DNA of 64,000 bases from the NCBI GenBank assembly GCA_016841325.1, contig JAENZJ010000002.1:124001-188000 (forward strand), given 5' to 3'. The notes under the pieces were generated by a model, which had not been told where the DNA came from, did not search any database, and was given only the letters and a program-made list of their open reading frames with translations. The first letter of the stretch is position 1. The number at the start of each line of letters is the position of its first letter. A program made the translations under genes and the position numbers. This document shows positions 36,662 through 44,297 of this stretch, piece after piece. This DNA is from Thermincola carboxydiphila (lineage in GTDB: Bacteria > Bacillota > Thermincolia > Thermincolales > UBA2595).

Positions 36662-37711
36662 ATGGATGCAGCCCAAATTATTCACCCGGGGTTCCTGGCA
36701 ACAGTGCAGGACCTTGGCAGGTTTGGTTACAGGCACCTGGGGGTCCCGGTTTCCGGTGCAGCCGACCTGTGGGCCCTGATAACTGCAAACCTGATGGTAG
36801 GTAATGAGCCTGATAAGGCAGGCCTGGAAATTACCATGGCCGGTCCCGGCCTCTTATTTACCAAAGACTGCCTTGCAGCCATAACAGGTGCTGACATGGG
36901 TCCCATAATATCGGGCTCACCGGCCCCTATGTGGGAAAGTTTCCTGTGCAGTGCGGGTGAAATTCTCAGTTTTGGTTATCGTAAAAAGGGATGCCGGTCG
37001 TACCTGGCTATTGCCGGTGGAATTGATGTGCCGAAAGTAATGGGGAGCCGGTCTACTTTTTTGGCAGGAGGATTTGGCGGTTTTAGGGGACGGCACCTGG
37101 CAAAGGGAGACTGCATACCGTTAAGACCTGACCTGGATATCGGAAAATTGCCCCTTGAAAACATTCTCGGCAAGAGATATCCTGTAAACAAACGTCCGGA
37201 ATACTCAGGCAGAATTACTGTCAGGATAATTTCCGGTATTGACAGGGAACTGTTTTCGGATTATGATTACCGGAAACTGCTGCATACAGAATATATGGTT
37301 ACCGCACAGTCAAACCGAATGGGCTGCCAGCTGGAAGGTAACAATATAATTGTTTCCCGGGCGGCAGCAGAGGCAGAGTCTTTTCCGGTGACTCCGGGCA
37401 GTATTCAGGTGCTGCCATCGGGAAAGCCGGTAATTTTGCTGCACGATGCGCAGTCTACCGGAGGATATCCCCAGATTGGGTGTGTCATTTCTGCAGACAT
37501 GTGGAAAATAGCCCAGGCCGTACCTGGTGATACAATAAGATTTGTGGAAACAGATGTGCTGACCGCCGGCAGACTATTGGAAGACAAGTTCAAAGAGGCA
37601 AAAGTCGTGGAAATAGCTAAAGAGACCCGGTTTTGCCTGAATACAGGGGAGAACCGGTATGAAGTGAACATAGAACATAAAGATTTTTTAGATATTAAAA
37701 TAACAGGATAG
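36662..37711 (+). CDS. pxpC: 5-oxoprolinase subunit PxpC (KipA family)
   Basis: A 349-residue protein of the allophanate-hydrolase/KipA fold. ATVQDLGRFGYRHLGVPVSGAAD and the SNRMGCQLEG and LLHDAQSTGGYPQIG segments are family markers. The ATG at 36662 has GGGTGG in front; the pxpA stop is adjacent. PxpBC form the ATP-dependent activating part of the enzyme. The set suggests use or detoxification of pyroglutamate. Confidence 0.94.
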   Translation: MDAAQIIHPGFLATVQDLGRFGYRHLGVPVSGAADLWALITANLMVGNEPDKAGLEITMAGPGLLFTKDCLAAITGADMGPIISGSPAPMWESFLCSAGEILSFGYRKKGCRSYLAIAGGIDVPKVMGSRSTFLAGGFGGFRGRHLAKGDCIPLRPDLDIGKLPLENILGKRYPVNKRPEYSGRITVRIISGIDRELFSDYDYRKLLHTEYMVTAQSNRMGCQLEGNNIIVSRAAAEAESFPVTPGSIQVLPSGKPVILLHDAQSTGGYPQIGCVISADMWKIAQAVPGDTIRFVETDVLTAGRLLEDKFKEAKVVEIAKETRFCLNTGENRYEVNIEHKDFLDIKITG

Positions 37712-37723
37712 GGGTGTAAGATT

Positions 37724-38647
37724 ATGACTGATTTTGACGTAGTAATTATAGGTGGTGGGCCCGCGGGATTATCGGCAGGCCTGTATGCAGCCAGGGCGAA
37801 GCTGAGGACAGTTCTCCTGGAGCGGGGAATGCCCGGGGGGCAGGCTTCCACAACCGACATGATTGAAAATTATCCGGGATTTCCTGACGGGATCCCCGGC
37901 CCTGACCTGATGATGAACATGGACATACAGGCCAGACGTTTCGGGGTTGAACCGAGGTTTACCGATGTGCTTTCCGTTGCTGAGATTCCGGAGGGGGGCT
38001 TCCTGGTAAAGACCTCTGACGGTGAGATTACCACTAAAACAGTAATTATTGCAGCCGGGGCCCTGTCCAGGCCATTGGGTATCCCCGGAGAAGAAGAATT
38101 CAGGGGACGCGGGGTATCATATTGTGCTACCTGTGACGGTGCCTTTTTCCAGGGGAAAAGAGTGGCAGTGGTCGGCGGCGGTGACTCCTCAGTACAGGAA
38201 GCCATATACCTTACCAAATTTGCTGAGAAGGTATATATCATACACCGCAGGGATGAATTCAGGGCAACCAAGGTTTTGCAGGAAAAAGCCCGTGCCAATT
38301 CCCAAATAGAATTCATTATGGATTCTGTTGTCACGAATGTGGTGGGAAATGACCAGGTTGAAGCAATAAAGGTGAAAAATCTTAAGTCCGGTGAGGAAAA
38401 GGCTGTTGCTGTGGACGGAGTCTTTGTCTATATCGGAAAAGACCCCTCAACAGAGCTGTTCAGGGAGTTTGTTGATACTGATGAACGCGGCTATATCATT
38501 ACCGATGCCAGGATGCAGACATCCCGGCCGGGAGTCTTTGCGGCAGGTGATGTCCGCCAGACACCACTGCGTCAGGTGGTCACTGCTGTTGCAGACGGGG
38601 CTGTTGCGGCCGTATCGGCTGAAGAGTATATCGAGTACGTAAAGTGA
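37724..38647 (+). CDS. trxB: Thioredoxin reductase
   Basis: A 307-residue FAD/NADPH enzyme that reduces thioredoxin. The FAD Rossmann motif GGGPAGLSAG is at 10-19, the redox-active CATC at 134-137, the NADPH motif VGGGDSSVQEA around 151-161, and the C-terminal GVFAAGDVR FAD motif. It lies upstream of the selenoprotein operon, separated by a palindromic repeat and a promoter, so the two are probably expressed separately although both are thiol-redox genes. Confidence 0.95.
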   Translation: MTDFDVVIIGGGPAGLSAGLYAARAKLRTVLLERGMPGGQASTTDMIENYPGFPDGIPGPDLMMNMDIQARRFGVEPRFTDVLSVAEIPEGGFLVKTSDGEITTKTVIIAAGALSRPLGIPGEEEFRGRGVSYCATCDGAFFQGKRVAVVGGGDSSVQEAIYLTKFAEKVYIIHRRDEFRATKVLQEKARANSQIEFIMDSVVTNVVGNDQVEAIKVKNLKSGEEKAVAVDGVFVYIGKDPSTELFREFVDTDERGYIITDARMQTSRPGVFAAGDVRQTPLRQVVTAVADGAVAAVSAEEYIEYVK

Positions 38648-38668
38648 AGTAAGGGAATTTAAATAAAA

Positions 38669-38731
38669 AGACAGGGACAGTTGTACCGGATTGATGAAAA
38701 ATTGTCTTCCGGGTCACATCTGTCCCTATCT
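38669..38731. repeat. Palindromic repeat, copy D
   Basis: Imperfect arms GACAGGGACAGTTGT and, on the opposite strand, GATAGGGACAGATGTGAC, with an inner ACCGGA/TCCGGGT pairing. It follows trxB and precedes the next promoter. Confidence 0.65.
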
Positions 38732-38737
38732 TTGTTA

Positions 38738-38766
38738 TTGACATTTTTTCGGAAAAGGCTTACAAT
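38738..38766 (+). promoter_or_regulatory. Consensus promoter of the ferredoxin-selenoprotein operon
   Basis: TTGACA (38738-38743), 17-base spacer, TACAAT (38761-38766). One of the best matches to the vegetative consensus in this window. Confidence 0.85.
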
Positions 38767-38776
38767 GGGGATAGGG

Positions 38777-38791
38777 TACCCCCGGGGGGTA
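38777..38791 (+). promoter_or_regulatory. CsoR/CstR-like operator at the transcription start
   Basis: TACCCC, three central bases and GGGGTA form an almost perfect G/C-tract palindrome just downstream of the -10 box. Such operators are bound by CsoR-family repressors that sense copper or persulfides. No csoR-like gene is in this window, so the regulator would act from elsewhere. Confidence 0.5.
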
Positions 38792-38797
38792 TAGCGG

Positions 38798-38899
38798 TTG
38801 AAGAGGCAGTGGGCAGGGGTATTATCAGGAGAACCAGAAGCATTACCAGTAGATTATTATTTGTCAGGGCAGGAATTCGTCAGGGGCCGGGACACATAA
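38798..38899 (+). CDS. Possible 33-residue leader or small protein
   Basis: A TTG-started frame of 33 codons beginning about ten bases after a G-rich tract. It fills the space between operator and ferredoxin gene without interruption. Composition is ordinary and no family is recognised. It could be a short coding leader or chance. Confidence 0.3.
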   Translation: MKRQWAGVLSGEPEALPVDYYLSGQEFVRGRDT

Positions 38900-38903
38900 G
38901 CGG

Positions 38904-39107
38904 ATGGGAATGATAGTTATGGATAAAAGAGCAGTAATAATCCCGGAGAAATGCAAAATATGCAGGGTCTGCAGGGCAGGTAAGGTTTGTCCGGCTAAAG
39001 CCATCGAGCAGGAAGAGCCGGGTGAACCATACTATATTAATGCCTTTTGCCAGGGATGTGGCAAGTGTGCCGGGCATTGTCCCAACAGGGCTGTGGTTAT
39101 TATATAA
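38904..39107 (+). CDS. Small dicluster ferredoxin-like protein
   Basis: A 67-residue protein with two [4Fe-4S] motifs. The second, CQGCGKCAGHCP, is standard; the first, CKICRVCRAGKVCP, has four residues instead of three before the last Cys. Several ATGs are possible (38904, 38910, 38919) and no ribosome site decides between them. It is the first clear gene behind the CsoR/CstR-like operator and is likely the electron carrier of this small operon. Confidence 0.75.
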   Translation: MGMIVMDKRAVIIPEKCKICRVCRAGKVCPAKAIEQEEPGEPYYINAFCQGCGKCAGHCPNRAVVII

Positions 39108-39177
39108 AAAACATCTGTGCCGGCATAAAAAAGCATCTCTGCCGGGAATAAACATCAGTCGGGGAGGGCTGATATAA

Positions 39178-39369
39178 ATGGATAATGACAAAAAGTTAGC
39201 CATACTGGAAAAAGAACTTAGGGATCTGCAACAAAGGTGGCCTGCACACTCAGTCCAGCCACAAATGATTGAGGAAATGGAACGAATTGAAGATGAGATT
39301 GAACGCCTTAGGAAACTCCGCCCTCATACTGATGCCGGTATACCTCTGGAGCCAGGGGCAGGGAGGTGA
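39178..39369 (+). CDS. Small coiled protein (63 aa)
   Basis: A 63-residue helical protein, rich in Glu, Lys, Leu and Arg, with heptad-like spacing (LAILEKELRDLQQRW; MEEMERIEDEIERLRKL-like). The ATG follows GGGGAGGGC. Its stop codon TGA lies inside the ribosome site of the next gene, so it is co-translated with the selenoprotein. No family recognised. Confidence 0.6.
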   Translation: MDNDKKLAILEKELRDLQQRWPAHSVQPQMIEEMERIEDEIERLRKLRPHTDAGIPLEPGAGR

Positions 39370-39371
39370 CT

Positions 39372-39713
39372 ATGATGAGTCTGAAAGTTAAAATCCAGGT
39401 TTTTGGCTCCAGGCTGCTTGACAGTTGTTCCGGAGGCGGCTGAGGACCATCACGGTCTCAGGAAGAGACCACTGTTCTCTACAGGGAGATTTTAAGTTCC
39501 AAATATGGCAAACAGGTTTCTATTCAGTATATTGATATTCAGGATGAAGATAAGATGGCCAGTTATCCTATGGTCAGGGCAGTGCTTCAGGAAAAGCCGG
39601 TTTCTTCTCTGCCCCTTGTTGCCATTGACGGTGTTCCGGTCTGGATGGGCAGTCTTTCCTATAATTACCTGGTGAAGGAACTAAGTAAAAAGGGGATTAT
39701 GCCTGTGGCCTGA
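39372..39713 (+). CDS. Selenoprotein with YuzD/DUF1462-like thioredoxin fold (Sec at 24)
   Basis: The frame starts at ATG 39372 behind GGGAGGTGAC and has an in-frame TGA at 39441-39443, giving a 113-residue protein if read as selenocysteine. The motif is SCSGGG-Sec-GPSRS: Cys19 and Sec24. After it come EETTVLYREILSSKYG, SIQYIDIQDED and LPLVAIDGVPVWMG, with the spacing and character of YuzD-type (DUF1462) small thioredoxin-fold proteins, whose Cys pair lies at the same place. That resemblance is from memory. Both sides of the TGA are well coded and a SECIS-like hairpin lies 10 bases after it. Likely a selenium-based thiol or persulfide redox protein; partner may be thioredoxin reductase. Confidence 0.8.
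39454..39470 (+). promoter_or_regulatory. SECIS-like hairpin after the TGA of the small selenoprotein
   Basis: GGTCTC, loop AGGAA, GAGACC: a perfect 6-bp stem whose loop begins 17 bases after the TGA with G as second loop base. This fits the bacterial SECIS geometry. Confidence 0.75.
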
Positions 39714-39809
39714 CTCCAGTTCCGGTATGAGGGAGATAAGTTATTGACTTTTAGAGTGTAGTTTTATATAATTTGCACAACCGGAAAACATAGCATTGGA
39801 GGTGTTATT

Positions 39810-40016
39810 ATGCCAGCTTATGATTTCAGGTGTAAGGCTTGTGACAGTCAGTTTACCGTTAGGGTATCGATAAGTGAACGAGACAAGGTGAAGTGCCCGG
39901 AATGCGGTACTTCCAATGTAAAACAGGTCCTGACACCATTTTCTGTTACCGTCAAAGGCTCCCCGGCGAAACCTTCCTGTGACTTCGGATGTGGCTCGGG
40001 ATCAACCTTTGGCTGA
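39810..40016 (+). CDS. FmdB-family zinc-ribbon protein
   Basis: A 68-residue protein with the FmdB-type N-terminus PAYDFRCKACDSQF and a second knuckle KCPECGTSN, giving a Cys4 zinc ribbon. The C-terminus is Gly/Cys rich. The family is found near regulators and metal proteins; function is unproven. Located between the selenoprotein and the two-component system with three hairpins after it. Confidence 0.85.
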   Translation: MPAYDFRCKACDSQFTVRVSISERDKVKCPECGTSNVKQVLTPFSVTVKGSPAKPSCDFGCGSGSTFG

Positions 40017-40027
40017 GGCTAAAAATT

Positions 40028-40048
40028 AAGGACAGGTTGTCCTTTTTT
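40028..40048 (+). terminator. Intrinsic terminator after the FmdB gene
   Basis: GGACA, GGT loop, TGTCC and a T6 run (40030-40048). Confidence 0.85.
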
Positions 40049-40074
40049 GGGAAAACTTCTATAACCAGAAAATG

Positions 40075-40115
40075 AAAGGTGCGCGCAACCCCGGAGAAAA
40101 CGGTGCGCGCTTTTT
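40075..40115 (+). terminator. GCGCGC terminator-like hairpin
   Basis: GCGCGC at 40081-40086 and 40105-40110, around 18 bases, followed by T5. Confidence 0.6.
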
Positions 40116-40128
40116 CTGAACTTGCAGG

Positions 40129-40175
40129 AAATTAGACTTTGGGGCAAAATTGTTGCTAACCCCAAAGTCTAATTT
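40129..40175. repeat. Perfect 16-base inverted repeat before the response regulator
   Basis: Arms 40129-40144 and 40160-40175 are exact complements around a 15-base loop. Not followed by a T run; could be an operator or RNA hairpin in the promoter region of the two-component genes. Confidence 0.6.
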
Positions 40176-40242
40176 CCGGATATCAATAAAAGTTTCAAAC
40201 TTCATTGAGATATGATTAACGATTAGTTGGAAGGTGTAATCT

Positions 40243-40941
40243 TTGGATAAAAACGGGACTATACTTGTGGCAGACGATGAACCGAAAATGCGTAACCTGG
40301 TTAAAATGTACCTTGGCAGGGAAGGATTTGGAGTCATTGAGGCCGGAGATGGGGAGCAGGCTCTGGAACTGCTGAAAAAATCAGAAATCGACCTGGTTAT
40401 TCTTGATATTATGATGCCAAAGGTGGATGGCCTGACAGTATGCAGGGAAATCAGAAGAGAATATAACCTGCCGGTTATAATGCTGACGGCAAGAGGTGAA
40501 GAAATTGACAGGGTACTGGGTTTTGAGCTGGGTGCTGATGATTATGTTGTCAAGCCTTTCAGTCCAAGGGAACTTGTTGCCAGGGTCAAGGCCCTGCTAA
40601 GACGTGTGGGAGCGAAACAGCCCGGCACTCAGGGCAACCTGCTTAGTTTCCCCGGGCTGGTGATAAACCATGATGCCAGGGAAGTAGATGTACAGGGCCA
40701 TAAAGTCAGCCTGACCCCAAAAGAATTTGAACTGCTGGCTTTTTTAGCGAAAAATGCAGGCCGGGTATTTACCCGGGAGCAGCTGCTGGAACATGTGTGG
40801 GGTTATGATTTTTATGGAGACCTGAGGACAGTGGATACACATGTAAAAAAACTCAGGGAGAAGTTGTCCCGTTTTGGAGAGGCTGCGGCCTATCTGATTA
40901 CCGTCTGGGGAGTGGGCTATAAATTTGAGGTGGAAAAATGA
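40243..40941 (+). CDS. OmpR/PhoB-family response regulator
   Basis: A 232-residue regulator with a TTG start behind GGAAGG. The receiver domain has DD at 11-12, phospho-acceptor D55 in LVILDIMMPK and K104 in VKPF. The winged-helix effector ends with TVDTHVKKLREKL and a RYLITVWGVGYKFE-like end. The stop overlaps the kinase start, so the pair is one operon. Confidence 0.95.
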   Translation: MDKNGTILVADDEPKMRNLVKMYLGREGFGVIEAGDGEQALELLKKSEIDLVILDIMMPKVDGLTVCREIRREYNLPVIMLTARGEEIDRVLGFELGADDYVVKPFSPRELVARVKALLRRVGAKQPGTQGNLLSFPGLVINHDAREVDVQGHKVSLTPKEFELLAFLAKNAGRVFTREQLLEHVWGYDFYGDLRTVDTHVKKLREKLSRFGEAAAYLITVWGVGYKFEVEK

Positions 40942-42707
40942 TCAACCGCAGCCTGGTAGGGAAATTGTGGCTGGCCATTGTAATATTGATTATCCTGGTA
41001 ATGTTTTTCCTGGGGGTTTTTTTGTCCCAGTTTTTTGGTGACTTCTACTTTTCCCTGAAATCCCAGGAGTTGGTCAGAAACGGGGCCAAAATTGCAGAGA
41101 TGATCGCATCAGCTCCGGACCGCCAGGAATGGCAGGAAGAGCTTACGGTGATAAGCCGGTATATAGATGCTCAAATTGTGGTTACAGATAGGAGGGGCCT
41201 TATCAGGTCATGCACTATTCAGGGCGGGGGGATGCACAGGGGACAAAAACTGATGTACCCTGATGTGGAAAGAATCCTTGAAGGTGAAATTGTCACCCAA
41301 AGGGGTGATTATCCCGGCCTGGAGATGACCGTGCTGTCTGTGGGGGTACCCATAAAAATTAGTAATGAAGTAATCGGGGCAGTTTTTCTGCATTCTCCGG
41401 TTGAACCGGTAACTGATACCGTAAAAACTGTTCAGAAATTTATTATGTATGGTACAGTGGGCACTATAATTCTGGCCACGGTCCTTGCATTTATCCTTTC
41501 CAAAAAAGTTACCAAACCTGTCCTGGATATGAATAGAGTGGCCATGGAGATGGCCAGGGGTAATTTCCGGGAACGGGTTATTCCGGAGTCTCAGGATGAG
41601 TTGGGGCTGTTGGGCAATACCCTGAATTTCCTGTCAGCCGAGCTTCAGAAAAACATTGAAGCGCTTTCAACGGAAAAAGACCAGTTAGAAAATATTATCA
41701 GAAGCATGACAGACGCTGTGGTCAGTTTTGACGTCAGTGGCAATGTATTGTTAATCAACCCTCCTGCCAGGGAGCTTTTAAGGCTTAGGCCGGAGGCCGG
41801 GAAACCGCATGTCGATGATTTTTCGGCAGTTCCCGGGGTAAGGGAGAAATTTCAGGAAGCCCTGGACGGAAAAAGGGAAATGAAATGTGAACTCACCTTT
41901 GATGAAAGGATATTTAAGGTCGTGCTGGCCCCGCTACGTAATCAGGATGGGGAAATACGGGGAATTGTGGCGGTATTCCAGGATGTGACCAAAGAAAAAA
42001 GGCTGGAGATGCTGCGCCGGGAATTTGTCGCCAATGTCTCTCATGAACTCAGGAGTCCCCTGAGCCTGTTGCAGGGATATGTGGAAGCCCTGGCTGACGG
42101 GTTGGCGGAAGATGAGGAGGAACGCGGGCAGTACCTCAACATCCTGCTTGACGAAACCCTGAGGCTTCGCAGGCTGGTCAATGACTTGCTGGACCTTACC
42201 CAGATGGAAACAGGACATGTTAGTATGAGATTTGAAAAAATATCTCTAAGTGCACTTATAAAAAGGGTTACGGTCAGGATGCGGCCTCTGTTTACAGAAA
42301 AAGGAAAACAATTAACTGTCTCTGTATCAGGTGAAATACCACCGGTATTAGGGGATGAAGACAGGCTGCAACAGGTGTTGGTTAATTTGCTGGATAATGC
42401 TGCCAAATTTACTCCTGAAAAAGGTGAGGTCCGGGTATCAGCAGCTGTCAGGGATGAATGGGTTGATATCATGGTTACAGACTCCGGCCCGGGAATTCCC
42501 GAAACTGAGGTTGACCAGATATGGGAACGTTTCTACAAGGTCGATAAGGCCAGGACCAGGGAAGATATAGGGGGAACCGGTCTGGGGCTGGCAATAGTAA
42601 AAAGCATCATTATGGCTCACCGGGGTGAGGTCAGTGTCAGCAGCGAACCTGGCAGGGGCACGACATTCACGGTCAGTCTGAAAGTATGTGATAAAGACAT
42701 GTCATAA
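40938..42707 (+). CDS. Membrane sensor histidine kinase (HAMP-PAS-HisKA)
   Basis: A 589-residue kinase. Helices at about 7-32 and 168-190 flank a 130-residue extracytoplasmic sensor; then HAMP (190-245), PAS (about 250-350), and H369 in FVANVSHELRSPL. The ATPase has NLLDNAAKFTP (N box) and DSGPGIP (G1), with GGTGLGLAIVK. It is the partner of the upstream regulator; the layout resembles WalK/ResE/PhoR types. The signal is unknown. Confidence 0.94.
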   Translation: MINRSLVGKLWLAIVILIILVMFFLGVFLSQFFGDFYFSLKSQELVRNGAKIAEMIASAPDRQEWQEELTVISRYIDAQIVVTDRRGLIRSCTIQGGGMHRGQKLMYPDVERILEGEIVTQRGDYPGLEMTVLSVGVPIKISNEVIGAVFLHSPVEPVTDTVKTVQKFIMYGTVGTIILATVLAFILSKKVTKPVLDMNRVAMEMARGNFRERVIPESQDELGLLGNTLNFLSAELQKNIEALSTEKDQLENIIRSMTDAVVSFDVSGNVLLINPPARELLRLRPEAGKPHVDDFSAVPGVREKFQEALDGKREMKCELTFDERIFKVVLAPLRNQDGEIRGIVAVFQDVTKEKRLEMLRREFVANVSHELRSPLSLLQGYVEALADGLAEDEEERGQYLNILLDETLRLRRLVNDLLDLTQMETGHVSMRFEKISLSALIKRVTVRMRPLFTEKGKQLTVSVSGEIPPVLGDEDRLQQVLVNLLDNAAKFTPEKGEVRVSAAVRDEWVDIMVTDSGPGIPETEVDQIWERFYKVDKARTREDIGGTGLGLAIVKSIIMAHRGEVSVSSEPGRGTTFTVSLKVCDKDMS

Positions 42708-42747
42708 TTTGTCAGGATATAGTTGAATCCGGATATGGAGGTGCAAT

Positions 42748-43149
42748 ATGGGTTACCGGGAAATAAAAGTTACCACTCACAGTCATACACAGATGATTAA
42801 CATAACCGGACAGGTAAGGGAAATCGTCTCTCAGTCCGGTATTATATCTGGTGTATGCTACATCTATGTTCCCCATACTACTGCCGGAATTACCATTAAC
42901 GAAAATGTAGATCCTGATGTAGTATCTGATATAATTTATGTGACCGCTAAAATGGTGCCGTGGGAAGATGGCTACAGCCATATTGAAGGCAACTCAGCAG
43001 CACATCTTAAGGCCAGTCTGATGGGATTTTCACAGGCTGTTTTTATAGATGGCGGAAAACTTGTCCTGGGAACCTGGCAGGGGATATTCCTATGTGAATT
43101 TGACGGCCCGAGGCAGAGAAAGGTACTGGTTAAGATTATTGAGGGATAA
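42748..43149 (+). CDS. YjbQ / UPF0047 family protein
   Basis: A 133-residue protein with SGVCYIYVPHTTAGITINENVDPDVVSD and the later GHSDGNSAAHLKASLMG-like region (HIEGNSAAHLKA) plus LGTWQGIFLCEFDGPR. The family is annotated as secondary thiamine-phosphate synthase based on suppression in E. coli; real substrate is not settled. Good ribosome site GGAGGTG. Confidence 0.92.
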   Translation: MGYREIKVTTHSHTQMINITGQVREIVSQSGIISGVCYIYVPHTTAGITINENVDPDVVSDIIYVTAKMVPWEDGYSHIEGNSAAHLKASLMGFSQAVFIDGGKLVLGTWQGIFLCEFDGPRQRKVLVKIIEG

Positions 43150-43611
43150 AAAAAATATGACTGTACCGCAAGGATACAGCCGCAGAGAATAGGGAGAGGA
43201 GTTTTAGCATGTTTTTAACATTGATTATGTTTCAATCTTAATCCTTAACTGAAAATTTTTCTACAATTACTCTCTTAATTGTAAAAACTCAAAGGTTAAC
43301 GGTTTCATTTCAGGAAACTATGGAGAAAACAGACGTTTCAAGGTTTCGTGATTTGTTGTTCTTACATATGTAGGTGATATTAAGCCCCTGAAAACACCCA
43401 TTTAATCCGGCATATAACCTTTTACTCATATTTACTGCCCGGTTACCAGTAAAAACTCTTAGTTTAATTTAGGAGATAAAGCAATAATTCGGCAGTTCAC
43501 CTTTTATTTTTGCAGGTTGACCGGAAAAACCTTTCAAATAGATGTATCCAGTATTTAAAATGTTCTTAGGAAGCCGGGTGCTGAAACGGAATGGGTGAAG
43601 GGGGAGTTATA
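43150..43611. other. 462-base gap without a confident gene
   Basis: AT-rich. Contains a 10-codon frame with a ribosome site at about 43209 (MFLTLIMFQS), a TTTACTG/CAGTAAA hairpin near 43431, and no recognised riboswitch. The promoter of the universal stress gene should lie here. Confidence 0.5.
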
Positions 43612-44121
43612 ATGGAAATAAATGTATCAAGGGAAAAAAGTGCTGAATGGATGACTATGGATGAAATAACCGCTGTTCCCCAACCTGTCAAAAAAATTTT
43701 ACTGGCTACTGACGGGTCGGTTTCGGCGATAAGAGCTACAAAATTTTCAATAGGGCTGGCGAGGAAAATTAATGCCGAAATCCTTGCGGTATATGTTGCC
43801 GGGAATGAAGAAAGCTTTGAAATACCTAAAGAGCTGGAGGGTCAGAAGTTTTTTGGCGGGGTACACCCTTGTGAAGCCGGGCTTGCGGTTGCCAAGGCTT
43901 TTGGTCAGGAAAACGGGGTGACGGTAAATACTACCATTCTGAGGGGAAGTATACCCAGGAACATAGTTAAGGCTGCGGTTGCTGATAATGTTGACCTGAT
44001 AGTACTGGGTGAATCTGGGAGAAGCGGTTTGTCCCGCATATCCCTGGGTACTGTGGCTGAGACTGTGATGCGGCTGGCACCATGTGCGGTGCTGATAGCA
44101 CGAGAAGGTAAGGAAAAGTGA
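43612..44121 (+). CDS. Universal stress protein (UspA family)
   Basis: A 169-residue protein with VKKILLATDGSVSAIRAT near residue 28 and VDLIVLGESGRSGLSRISLGTVAETVMRLAPCAVLIA at the C-terminus. The G-x2-G-x9-G-S/T nucleotide loop is present, so it may bind ATP. The start at 43612 follows GGGGGAG; the longer frame is rejected. Confidence 0.9.
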   Translation: MEINVSREKSAEWMTMDEITAVPQPVKKILLATDGSVSAIRATKFSIGLARKINAEILAVYVAGNEESFEIPKELEGQKFFGGVHPCEAGLAVAKAFGQENGVTVNTTILRGSIPRNIVKAAVADNVDLIVLGESGRSGLSRISLGTVAETVMRLAPCAVLIAREGKEK

Positions 44122-44137
44122 AAAGTTTAAGTGATGG

Positions 44138-44176
44138 CAGGCATGTTCCCATGTAGCGGAACATGCCTGTTTTTTT
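44138..44176 (+). terminator. Intrinsic terminator of the universal stress gene
   Basis: A 12-bp perfect stem (44138-44149 with 44158-44169) and a T7 run. Confidence 0.95.
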
Positions 44177-44297
44177 ACAGATAAGTACCAGGGAACAATC
44201 CTGTCCTGCCGGTATGCTTAAGTCGAATCAGTGTTGCCATTGATACAAGTATTAGGTTAAAATCTAAGATGAAGACTAAACAGGGAGAATAATTTTA

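Noticed and set aside
39711-39770. Terminal TGA of the small selenoprotein read as a second Sec.
   Set aside because: No SECIS-like hairpin follows, and the downstream codons do not continue the fold; PVA then TGA fits a normal stop.
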